Source: Aestuariivita boseongensis (GTDB taxonomy: Bacteria; Pseudomonadota; Alphaproteobacteria; Rhodobacterales; Rhodobacteraceae). Taken from it: a stretch of 36,255 nt of DNA. The position numbers and the translations under genes were made by a program. Below are positions 17,592-25,101 of this stretch, in pieces. Positions within the stretch are counted from its first letter, which is position 1. Each line of letters starts with the position of its first letter. The notes under the pieces are model-generated. The model was not told where the DNA came from. It did no database searches and was given only the letters and a program-made list of their open reading frames with translations. Location: positions 1 to 36,255 of the forward strand of contig NZ_JXYH01000040.1 in the NCBI RefSeq assembly GCF_001262635.1, written 5' to 3'.

Positions 17592-17663
17592 GTCGGCGTC
17601 CTTTGAGGGCGGTTCGTTCGTTCCAAAATAGAATGTTTATCCAATTTACATAGCCCCCTGACG

Positions 17664-17690
17664 AAAAAAACCCCGCCGGGAAAGGCGGGG
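17664..17690 (-). terminator. Rho-independent terminator of ccrM
   Basis: Read on the minus strand, CCCCGCC pairs with GGCGGGG around a 6-base loop (arms at 17684-17690 and 17671-17677) and is followed directly by seven T at 17670-17664. It lies 66 bases after the ccrM stop codon and 73 bases before the cyclase start. Confidence 0.9.
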
Positions 17691-17756
17691 CTTGAGTTTA
17701 GTGCCATGTGTCAGGCCACAGGCACCGGCGGTATGGGTAAGTCTTTTTTTGCGAGG

Positions 17757-18881
<1,125 letters not shown>

Positions 18882-18908
18882 TCACGCTCGTTGGTTGTGG
18901 ACAAAGAT

Positions 18909-18947
18909 GAGTCAAACCTGATTCGCCGTCAATTTCTTTTTTGAATC
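18909..18947 (-). promoter_or_regulatory. Cluster of three GANTC methylation sites upstream of ccrM
   Basis: GAGTC at 18909-18913, GATTC at 18920-18924 and GAATC at 18943-18947 fall within 39 bases, 52 to 90 bases before the ccrM start. A minus-strand TTGACG (18932-18927) lies between two of them, and a weak CATCTT -10 (18909-18904) overlaps the third. In Caulobacter, methylation of GANTC sites in the ccrM promoter lowers its transcription; the same feedback is inferred here. Confidence 0.55.
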
Positions 18948-19578
18948 AACGACTTACATTTTTCTCTTGATACAATATATTGTGGACAGGTTTGAAAGAC
19001 CGTCTATGGTGTGGGGTCACCCCAAGATTTTGAAGCGCCTCTTTGTGGCTTTTTGTCGGGTATCCGGCGTTCGCGTCCCAGCCATAGCCGGGGTGCTGTT
19101 GCGCCAAATCCACCATGATCTGATCGCGACATATTTTGGCCATAATTGAGGCCGCCGAAATCGACAGGGAGCGGGTATCGCCCTTGACCACGGCGCGGGC
19201 CGGAAGGGCCAGACCGCGCGGGATCATGTTGCCGTCGATCAGCAGGAAATCCGGCTGGACCGGCAGACCGGCCACGGCGCGCTCCATCGCGAGGTGAGAG
19301 GCGCGCAGGATGTTCAGCTGGTCGATCTCGGCGACCGAGGCATGGGCCACGCAGACATGGGCCTTTGCGTCGATCTCGGCTGCGAGGCGGGTGCGGGCCT
19401 TGGCGGTGAGTTTCTTGGAATCGTTCAGGCCCTGCGGGATGTCGTCCGGATCAAGGATCACCGCGGCGGCGGTCACCGGGCCTGCCAGCGGGCCGCGCCC
19501 GACCTCGTCCACACCGGCGATGCGCAGGTGACCCAGGGCCATCAACTCGTGTTCGATCTGGAAATCAGGCGCAGACAT
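18946..19578 (-). CDS. rnhB: Ribonuclease HII
   Basis: A 210-residue enzyme that cuts the RNA strand of RNA-DNA hybrids, including single ribonucleotides left in DNA. The signature GVDEVGRGPLAGPV near residue 20 carries the first catalytic Asp and Glu. LNDSKKL follows, and the other acidic residues lie in LIDGN and in the SISAASIMAKICRD segment. The C-terminus HPGYGWDANAGYPTKSH is typical. The start at ATG 19578 gives the family's usual length; a longer frame upstream has no family match. The stop codon overlaps the most distal GANTC site in front of ccrM, which lies next downstream. Confidence 0.95.
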   Translation of the reverse strand: MSAPDFQIEHELMALGHLRIAGVDEVGRGPLAGPVTAAAVILDPDDIPQGLNDSKKLTAKARTRLAAEIDAKAHVCVAHASVAEIDQLNILRASHLAMERAVAGLPVQPDFLLIDGNMIPRGLALPARAVVKGDTRSLSISAASIMAKICRDQIMVDLAQQHPGYGWDANAGYPTKSHKEALQNLGVTPHHRRSFKPVHNILYQEKNVSR

Positions 19579-19615
19579 GGGCACGTCAAACCGCAGGGGC
19601 GCGGGTTGCGCAAGC

Positions 19616-19651
19616 AAAAAGGGAAACGCCGGGGACGGAGGCGTTTCCCTT
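19616..19651 (-). terminator. Rho-independent terminator after the secreted Cys-containing protein gene
   Basis: AAGGGAAACGCC at 19619-19630 is the exact inverse of GGCGTTTCCCTT at 19640-19651, around a 9-base loop. Read on the minus strand it is followed by a run of T (TTTTT at 19620-19616, partly shared with the stem). It lies 33 bases after the stop codon of the gene at 19685-20149 and before rnhB. Confidence 0.85.
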
Positions 19652-19684
19652 GAGGTGCGGCTTGGGTGCCGCTCTCCCCGCTTT

Positions 19685-20149
19685 TTAGTAGCGGGCGATC
19701 TCGTAACCGTTCTGGCGCAGACAGCGCGCGCCATAGACCCAGCGCCATCCGCGATAGGTTTCGATCTGGCGGGCGCAGTTGCGCGGCAGCTGGTTGGCAA
19801 AACGGTAGTTCCGTTCCAGGCAGCGCGCGCCCAGGACACGGCGGGTGTTGCCGTGGCGTGCCTGCACTTCACGCACGCATTGCGCGGGCAACGTCTTGCG
19901 CGACACGCGCGGCGGCAGGGGGCGGGGCTGGATCACCGGGGGACGGTGGGTGTTGTAATTGTGGTTGTAGTTATGGGTGACGTGATCGTCTTTTTTCCGA
20001 TCGCGGATCACCTTGCCGATGATCGCGATCGCGGCAATGCCGGCCAGCGCCTTGGCAAGATCGTCGCTGTCCGCGCGGGCGGGGGCGGCAGACACGCCGG
20101 TGATGACAACAGTCAGGGCAACCACGGCGGCAATGAAATAGCGGTGCAT
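19685..20149 (-). CDS. Exported hypothetical protein with Cys-containing repeat units
   Basis: A 154-residue protein that I cannot name. It has a clear signal peptide (MHRYFIAAVVALTVVITG, then APARA before DSDDL). A short hydrophobic stretch LAGIAAIAIIGKVI follows, and a His/Asn-rich low-complexity segment (HNYNHNYNTHRP) occupies residues 60-68. The second half has four Cys in two similar units, LPAQCVREVQ...RVLGARCLERNY and LPRNCARQIE...WVYGARCLRQNGY, suggesting an internal duplication with two disulfides. It is probably periplasmic. The ATG at 20149 has AAGGAG seven bases upstream. It is divergent from the next gene. Confidence 0.8.
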   Translation of the reverse strand: MHRYFIAAVVALTVVITGVSAAPARADSDDLAKALAGIAAIAIIGKVIRDRKKDDHVTHNYNHNYNTHRPPVIQPRPLPPRVSRKTLPAQCVREVQARHGNTRRVLGARCLERNYRFANQLPRNCARQIETYRGWRWVYGARCLRQNGYEIARY

Positions 20150-20324
20150 TGGAACACTCCTTCTTCGGGTCAAAGAGGTGCCGGAACACCCCTGTGCACC
20201 GGCTTGATCCAAATCTGCGGGAGGGGGCGTCAGACACACAATAACAGCCCATGGTTATCGGATATCAGGCCGCTAAGACGCGGAAGTTATTGTATATCCA
20301 TCAGACAGCGCGCAATCTGACGGC

Positions 20325-20612
20325 ATGAAACAGATCGCTTTTTCCTTGCTGGCCGTGGCCCTTATGGCCGTTGCCGCGCCCGCGCAGGCGGAATGCTATG
20401 CCGATTACAAGGCAAAGCAGGATAACCCGCTGAGACTGCATTACGGTGTGGTCCAGCTGCAGGGGCCCTGTTCGGCAAACGCCGCCCGGGCCGAGGTCGC
20501 CGCCCGCATCGCGCAGGGCGGCTGGACCCTGCTGAACATCGTGTCGGTCTTCGGGCCGGAAGGTTTGACCGAGAGGAGGGACAGTGCAGGACCCTATTTC
20601 CTTCGCTTCTGA
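20325..20612 (+). CDS. Small exported hypothetical protein
   Basis: A 95-residue protein with a Sec signal peptide (MKQIAFSLLAVALMAV, then APAQA before ECYAD). The mature part, about 73 residues, has two Cys that could form one disulfide and no recognisable domain. The motif NPLRLHYGVVQL followed by a long amphipathic helix (AARAEVAARIAQGGW) suggests a compact folded domain. Its 3' end overlaps the next gene by 29 bases, so the two are expressed together. I do not recognise a function; Rhodobacterales chromosomes often carry such small secreted proteins. Confidence 0.78.
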   Translation: MKQIAFSLLAVALMAVAAPAQAECYADYKAKQDNPLRLHYGVVQLQGPCSANAARAEVAARIAQGGWTLLNIVSVFGPEGLTERRDSAGPYFLRF

Positions 20613-21288
20613 GCCGGTGCGCCAGAATACGCGGATCGTGCCCATCGGCATTGCCGCTATCGTCCTGATCCTGGCCGCTGCCGCGACGGTGCTGTTCCTG
20701 ACTTTGCCGGATGCCAATGCCTTCAACATGAAGGTGGAACAGATCTTTGTGGAAAATGACGACCTGACCAGCCAGGCCGAAATCAAGCTGCTTGAGATCC
20801 TGGCGCAGTCCGGCACCGCCTTTTCCGATACGCTGCGATCCTACCGTTTGGTGATCTTCGTTCTGTTGGTATCCGCAACCGCGATGCTGATCGCGGCTTT
20901 GGTCTTTCTGGTGATGCTGGTCACGCTGAACCGGCGCATGGCGCAGGTGGAGCGGGCGGGGATCCAGGTGAATTCGCTGCTGATCAGCCGGGAAGAAAAC
21001 ACCGTGTATCTGAACAACCTGGGCTTCAAACTGACCGATGCAGCGATGGAAACCCTCGCGGTTCTGGCCGAAGCGCGGATGGATGACGACGTGATGTCAG
21101 GAGCCGAGATCGAGGCGGTTGTTTCGGGCCGCAATGCCGCCGATTGCGACGAGGCCGCGGGCGCGACCCGGATCAAGCGGCTGCGCGACACGCTGGGCAA
21201 TCAGATCGTGAGCGAGCTTCTGGTCAAGAACATCGCCCGGCGCGGATACATGCTGGCCATCGAAAAAGACGTCATCAAGATGATCTGA
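20584..21288 (+). CDS. Membrane-anchored winged-helix protein, possible transmembrane regulator
   Basis: A 234-residue protein starting at GTG 20584 with AGGAGGGACA just upstream. Two membrane helices are clear: residues 18-40 (IVPIGIAAIVLILAAAATV) and 88-115 (VIFVLLVSATAMLIAALVF). About 45 residues between them would be outside the cytoplasm. After a short coiled linker the C-terminal 95 residues (from LNNLGFKLTDAAMETL to the end) resemble a winged helix of OmpR/ToxR type: a helix pair, IKRLRDTLG, and a terminal RRGYMLAI hairpin like the RGxGY wing. If so it is a one-component regulator held in the membrane. The order is reversed relative to ToxR, whose DNA-binding domain is N-terminal. Confidence 0.75.
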   Translation: MQDPISFASEPVRQNTRIVPIGIAAIVLILAAAATVLFLTLPDANAFNMKVEQIFVENDDLTSQAEIKLLEILAQSGTAFSDTLRSYRLVIFVLLVSATAMLIAALVFLVMLVTLNRRMAQVERAGIQVNSLLISREENTVYLNNLGFKLTDAAMETLAVLAEARMDDDVMSGAEIEAVVSGRNAADCDEAAGATRIKRLRDTLGNQIVSELLVKNIARRGYMLAIEKDVIKMI

Positions 21289-21342
21289 GGTGGCGCGCCT
21301 GCCCGGCTTCATGGCTGCGCAAGTCCGACGAGCTTAAGACAT

Positions 21343-21392
21343 TGGTGACCCCGGCAGGATTCGAACCTGCAACCTGCCCCTTAGGAGGGGGC
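21343..21392 (-). other. 3' half of tRNA-Arg(CCT): genomic island attachment site
   Basis: On the minus strand this reads a full anticodon arm (stem GCCCC/GGGGC, loop CTCCTAA, anticodon CCT), variable loop, T arm with TTCGAAT, the 3' acceptor strand CGGGGTC, discriminator A and CCA. The matching 5' acceptor strand, GACCCCG, and the D arm are absent; instead the integrase gene follows within a few bases. This is the remnant left when an element inserts in a tRNA gene and supplies its own 3' copy. An intact tRNA is expected at the far end of the island, outside the window. Confidence 0.85.
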
Positions 21393-21400
21393 TTTTCATA

Positions 21401-22513
21401 TCACATTTTTTCCTTTTTTGCCAAATAGTTAGTTGACGACTGATTTCCTGCTTGTACGGGATTTGTACGCAGGCGCTCTCTGATTTCACCTTCATCAACA
21501 ACCGAATGTGCATAAGTTCTCATAGGCAAGTTGGGGTCCGCCCACCTGCCGGCCTTGGCAGCATCTACTGGGTTCACTCCCAGACGCACTGTCAACTCGG
21601 TAAAGTAGCCGTGCCTGCCAGCTTGATGCGCTGGAATGTACGGTATTCCGGCTCGCTGGCAGATGGTGCGCCATCTTTTTGTGTAACCAGTTGGGCTACC
21701 ATATCCAAAGATACGCGCCTTCATAACATCGCCTGTTTTTCGGTTTATGGGCCGTTTAGGCGGCAAGTTGGCTAGATCAATCATCATTTGATGTGATATT
21801 GAGACCCACTGGGCCGGGTGGCCTTTCTGAGCCTTCAACCAAACCCGCCGTTTCATAAGGTCAACATCCCGCGGCGTCAGGCTTACCGCTTGGTCGATAC
21901 GGGCTGCTGTTTCAAACATGAAACGGGCCATCGCCGCGTTGTGCACGTCTGCTTCAGCACAGAAAGCCTCCAGCCATTCCCTGTTACCGGGCGTTCGCTC
22001 GACACGGCTTTGCTTACCGCGACTTTCATCTTGTTGGATGCGTTCTTTCTCTGAGTACCGCTTGACCTTGATTGGTTGGCACTTGCCCAAATCATGCGCA
22101 CTATTAATGACGGACCTCAACGGCGTCACGACCTCGCGCCACATTGTATCTGTTGACGCGCTTGGCTTCAGTATTCTGGCCAGATCACGCAACTCTTTTC
22201 CCGTGATGCTATCCACCTCACGGTTCAAAAATTCGCCACCAATAGCATTGAAGATGCCCAGCAGGCGCTTGGCCTCTTTTGGCTTGGCGTCATACAGGGT
22301 GATCGCATCCCTTAATATCAGTTTGTCCGCTTCTTCTCCAAGGATGTAACGACGGATTTCCCGGGCTTCAAAGTCTTTGATCCAGTCATGAGCGCCTGCC
22401 TCTTCAGATGCTCCAGTGCTGCGTCTGATGTATTTGGTGATTGGCTTGCCGTTGTAGTGGACGCGACCAGAAGCCCACCAGATATGTCCGCGCAATTTGG
22501 CTTTGAGTGGCAT
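21401..22513 (-). CDS. Tyrosine recombinase (site-specific integrase)
   Basis: A 370-residue phage-type integrase. The N-terminal region (RGHIWWASGRVHYNGKPI) is a short arm-binding domain, residues 65-165 a core-binding helical domain, and the rest the catalytic domain. The catalytic first Arg lies in ETAARIDQAVSL, HQAGRHGYFTEL carries the H-x-x-R pair, and the nucleophilic Tyr is in RTYAHSV near residue 335. It abuts the tRNA-Arg fragment, its presumed target. The ATG at 22513 has an excellent AAGGAGGT upstream, although the preceding ORF continues 196 bases into it in another frame. Base composition is visibly lower in GC than the core genes to the left. Confidence 0.94.
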   Translation of the reverse strand: MPLKAKLRGHIWWASGRVHYNGKPITKYIRRSTGASEEAGAHDWIKDFEAREIRRYILGEEADKLILRDAITLYDAKPKEAKRLLGIFNAIGGEFLNREVDSITGKELRDLARILKPSASTDTMWREVVTPLRSVINSAHDLGKCQPIKVKRYSEKERIQQDESRGKQSRVERTPGNREWLEAFCAEADVHNAAMARFMFETAARIDQAVSLTPRDVDLMKRRVWLKAQKGHPAQWVSISHQMMIDLANLPPKRPINRKTGDVMKARIFGYGSPTGYTKRWRTICQRAGIPYIPAHQAGRHGYFTELTVRLGVNPVDAAKAGRWADPNLPMRTYAHSVVDEGEIRERLRTNPVQAGNQSSTNYLAKKEKM

Positions 22514-22746
22514 TCCGTGACCTCCTTGATGAGATTGGTCATTTGTTCTCCGGTGATGACGGTTTTACCGAACACCTTGTATCGCTGGCCTGTTTCATTC
22601 GCCTTTTTCCGAATAGTGTCGGCCTTAACCAGTATTCCGCGATCGGAGAGGTATTCCGACCACTCTTCTGGGGTGTACCCTCCGTCAAGAATTTCGCAGC
22701 CCGTGTCTGTATTCGCCGGCATGCTTGGTGCGTGCTTTCTAGGCAT
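22318..22746 (-). CDS. Small protein ahead of the integrase, possible excisionase-like DNA-binding protein
   Basis: A 142-residue ORF. Residues 22-75 (YTPEEWSEYLSDRGILVKAD, then TIRKKANETGQRYKVFGKTVITGEQM) look like a small helix-turn-helix with a wing, as in recombination directionality factors; its position directly before an integrase supports that. Residues 78-142 overlap the integrase in a different frame, are low in complexity and may not be conserved. The ATG at 22746 overlaps the upstream gene by 8 bases. Either a long overlap is real or the functional protein is essentially the first 75 residues. The excisionase idea is inference. Confidence 0.6.
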   Translation of the reverse strand: MPRKHAPSMPANTDTGCEILDGGYTPEEWSEYLSDRGILVKADTIRKKANETGQRYKVFGKTVITGEQMTNLIKEVTECHSKPNCADISGGLLVASTTTASQSPNTSDAALEHLKRQALMTGSKTLKPGKSVVTSLEKKRTN

Positions 22747-23428
22747 CGGGGTTGTCCTGTCGGGCTAAATTTTGCATTGCTAACAGTGCATTAGATGAAA
22801 TTCTCCGTTGCACCTCGCCAAATAACTCATGGTCTGTCGTTGGCTTCTCCAGGTCGAAGCTAAAGTGCCAATTAAAGTGATCTTTTGTGCGCACATCTTC
22901 ATCAATACGATTGCCAACGACCTCGCCGTATCGTTGTCCCGCCAGATTGATGGATACCATGGATCGCCCCGGAGTATCCGTGATTAGCAAATAGTCCGTT
23001 GCCTCGAATGACCACCGTCCAGAGAAGACCGCTGAAAAAAGCAGTGTTAGAAGCCCTTCGAGGTCCACGGGTAGTTCATCTAAGAACGTCGGAAGCTCGA
23101 TTTCTTCGACTTCGCTTTCGTCTATTGGTCCACCAGCTCTTAAAACAGCCGGGAAATTGCCATCTGCCATTTCAACTATTGCTGTTGAAAACCGCGCAGC
23201 CTCAAGTGCTTTCACGGCCTCAGCAGCTCGGGTTGGTGGGTATAGTATGGCGCCTAGGAGCAATGCACGACTGAAATCGATTGGCGTCATTTCGGGAGCA
23301 TTTGGTCCGCGCCCACCGGTGGTAAACAGTCCAGCCTTGCGAGCGACCATGACAAGCGAGTTGCTGCGCGCTTTGTCGCCTCCGTTCATTTGCTCGATCA
23401 ATACTGCCAAATCTTTGAGCTTTGCCAT
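22739..23428 (-). CDS. Hypothetical protein, first gene of the integrase operon
   Basis: A 229-residue protein I do not recognise. The N-terminal 80 residues (MAKLKDLAVLIEQM, ARKAGLFTTGGRGPNAPEMT, IDFSRALLLGAILYP) form helices followed by a loop; the pattern of an N-terminal helical domain with TGGRG and a following AMT-like segment could be DNA-binding. The rest is mixed alpha/beta with an acidic middle (DESEVEEIELPTFLDELP). No membrane segment or signal is present. It is separated from the next ORF by an 8-base overlap and lies behind a strong promoter. It may be the element's regulator, but that is speculation. Confidence 0.7.
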   Translation of the reverse strand: MAKLKDLAVLIEQMNGGDKARSNSLVMVARKAGLFTTGGRGPNAPEMTPIDFSRALLLGAILYPPTRAAEAVKALEAARFSTAIVEMADGNFPAVLRAGGPIDESEVEEIELPTFLDELPVDLEGLLTLLFSAVFSGRWSFEATDYLLITDTPGRSMVSINLAGQRYGEVVGNRIDEDVRTKDHFNWHFSFDLEKPTTDHELFGEVQRRISSNALLAMQNLARQDNPDA

Positions 23429-23789
23429 ATCCGACCCCTGCGCCCATGCCTACAAAACAATATTTCGTAGAGAGGTACAAGTCAACGAAATAATATTTCA
23501 TTAGACACGTAGAGATTTTTTGCGCGACAAAAAAAATTCTTTTGAGCTTCTGCCTGCTGTCGTCTGAGATCTTTTGTAAAGAGTCGCGCTGTGAGGCTAC
23601 AAAAGGCTATGGAAGCGTTGGCATGGGTCTTGGGTATCGGCGATATGTCACCAGTGTTCTGATCGGTTTGGGGACGAAAGACACTGATGGCCAAAAAGCG
23701 GCCTGTGCTGAGCTGCCGCGCCCCCGTGTGGGCCGAAAGGCGCGGATCACCGGGGCAGTTGAGGAAATGTTGCCGCCTGAGGTGATCGA
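23429..23789. other. Intergenic segment between integrase operon and island cargo
   Basis: This stretch holds the leftward promoter and repeated motifs at 23457-23501 and a weak short frame at its right. No other gene, tRNA or terminator is visible in it. The A/T-rich block at 23450-23540 differs sharply from the surrounding composition, as expected of an element control region. Confidence 0.6.
23457..23501 (-). promoter_or_regulatory. Promoter of the integrase operon with repeated operator-like motifs
   Basis: On the minus strand TTGACT (23485-23480) and TATTGT (23462-23457) are spaced by exactly 17 bases, a near-consensus sigma-70 promoter, 28 bases before the ATG at 23428. The motif AATATTTCGT occurs at 23459-23468 over the -10. 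An inverse copy with ACGAAATA sits at 23485-23492 and a third copy, AATATTTCAT, at 23492-23501, next to the -35. Repressor binding here would block the promoter; the regulator is unknown. Confidence 0.65.
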
Positions 23790-23793
23790 ATGA
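23623..23793 (+). CDS. Doubtful short ORF coupled to the next gene
   Basis: A possible 56-residue protein starting at ATG 23623 (GGAAG lies about nine bases upstream); an in-frame TTG at 23542 would extend it to 83. It has no recognised domain. The only positive sign is that its TGA overlaps the ATG of the next gene (ATGA at 23790-23793), as in coupled genes. The C-terminal part is rich in Arg, Pro and Glu. It could as easily be a remnant of a degraded gene. Confidence 0.3.
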   Translation: MGLGYRRYVTSVLIGLGTKDTDGQKAACAELPRPRVGRKARITGAVEEMLPPEVIE

Positions 23794-24284
23794 AGCACAT
23801 GCAATTGATGCCTGCTCTCCTCTTCGGAATCATAGGTTCCTCTAGCATGGCTATGGAAGAGACTGTAACGGTTCCAGGGTGTCCCTCTCCCGTCCCTTTT
23901 GAGATGAACGATTATTGGTCAGATGCCAGCCAAGCGCCCGACATTATTCAGAATCTTTCAGCGAACAATGCCAGAAAGGCCGAATACACAGCGGCGTGGA
24001 TGGTCGAGCAAGAACGATCTGATCCAGCGTGGGTAGCAATTGGAACACTTGGCTCTCTCAAGGCAGCCCAAGGCAAAATCACTATCGGGCAGTTCGAAGA
24101 AATTCGGTCTACTTTCCTTGCCCAAGTTGAAAATTTGTCGCCAGAAATCCGGGATGCCGTGAGGGAACGATCTGATGCTTTAGCGCGCGGAGCATTGGTC
24201 CCGTTCGATCAGCCCGAGTACATGCTGTTTGGATCGCTCGAAGATGAACAGAGCTTTGCCGTCCTTGCAGCACGATTTCCCTGA
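23790..24284 (+). CDS. Exported hypothetical protein
   Basis: A 164-residue protein with a short signal-like N-terminus (MQLMPALLFGIIGSSSMA) followed by a mature part of about 140 residues. Two Met start choices exist (23790 and 23799). The mature protein has one Cys, an acidic Asp/Tyr/Trp-containing stretch and two long helices (ARKAEYTAAWMVEQE, LSPEIRDAVRERSDALAR). No known domain is recognised. It is the first cargo-side gene of the island and no partner gene is obvious. Its function is unknown. Confidence 0.6.
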   Translation: MKHMQLMPALLFGIIGSSSMAMEETVTVPGCPSPVPFEMNDYWSDASQAPDIIQNLSANNARKAEYTAAWMVEQERSDPAWVAIGTLGSLKAAQGKITIGQFEEIRSTFLAQVENLSPEIRDAVRERSDALARGALVPFDQPEYMLFGSLEDEQSFAVLAARFP

Positions 24285-24463
24285 AGCGGACATTCAATAT
24301 ACTCGAATTGTTCAAAGTCAGAACCCACCATATTCGGGGCTAGCTTCGGATGTCTCTCTCGAGAACAAATGGACCAAATGGCGGTTTTAAGGATTCGAAA
24401 GTTATTGGGTTTGCGCACTATCGGGCGGTCCACAATAAGAGGCGCTCGAATTTCTCTCTGAAG

Positions 24464-24850
24464 TCAACCAGCGTCGAAACGGTTTTTCCTGAGGTCTCTT
24501 GCGGGCGCAAGATCCAGCAAATCCAAGCATGCTGCCGCCAAGTCGGAGCTAGCGATCTCTGAACCAGGAACAGTTGCCCACCCGCTCCGACGAACTGCAT
24601 CCCGTCGCAAGTATAATTGAGCTCCACTGATTGCTCGGAGTTTTGCGACGCGGTCAGCATCACTTAGGGACAGAGCGAGACATGTCGGTACCAGGGCTGT
24701 TATCATAGCGTCATGTGCCATCAGTCTCGCTGAATCACGAAAGTCTGGGCCATTTGTTAGGTTGCCTAAGAAAAAACCGAAGAGACCGAAGACCACCGCA
24801 ACTGTCAAAGGCTCATATAATTGTGATGGAAGCAATTTAGGGGGTTGCAT
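24464..24850 (-). CDS. Small membrane-anchored protein, paralogue of the gene at 27713
   Basis: A 128-residue protein with one hydrophobic segment (residues 14-31, LTVAVVFGLFGFFLG) and a soluble remainder. It clearly resembles the product of 27713-28099: both have GFxxG in the membrane segment, then VPxCL, a D-R-KL pair, RRDA, GWATxPG and ACLxxL. I do not know a name for the family. The protein is probably anchored in the inner membrane with the conserved part outside or inside; the sequence does not tell. The ATG has AAGGATA upstream. It is transcribed away from the Crp/Fnr-type regulator gene. Confidence 0.75.
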   Translation of the reverse strand: MQPPKLLPSQLYEPLTVAVVFGLFGFFLGNLTNGPDFRDSARLMAHDAMITALVPTCLALSLSDADRVAKLRAISGAQLYLRRDAVRRSGWATVPGSEIASSDLAAACLDLLDLAPARDLRKNRFDAG

Positions 24851-25017
24851 AAGGTATCCTTCAGCGGGAAAGCCCCACTCAAATTATGTCTATGCGACCT
24901 GTAAACGCATCTTTGCTATGGGCCGCAGGCGTCAATAGCTACGCATCGGTCGCGGATTCTCGAACTGCCTGTTGCTGTTGAAAAAATGCAGCAAATGACA
25001 GTGAAGCGTACTTGTAG

Positions 25018-25037
25018 CAGCATAGTGTTCTATGCTG
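25018..25037. promoter_or_regulatory. Perfect inverted repeat before the Crp/Fnr-type gene
   Basis: CAGCATAG at 25018-25025 is the exact inverse of CTATGCTG at 25030-25037, with TGTT between. It lies 64 bases before the start codon of the Crp/Fnr-family gene, in the divergent space shared with the gene at 24464-24850. It could be an operator; it does not match the FNR (TTGAT-N4-ATCAA) or CRP consensus. Confidence 0.4.
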
Positions 25038-25101
25038 GACTGATTCAGAGCAGTATCTGGGCCGATTTCCGTTCCTGGGTCGCGACACGCCGGGAGCCTC
25101 C

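Noticed and set aside
24310-24324. GTTC-N7-GAAC, resembling a LexA box
   Set aside because: The alphaproteobacterial box is a direct repeat (GTTC-N7-GTTC). Here the second half is inverted, and no gene starts close by.
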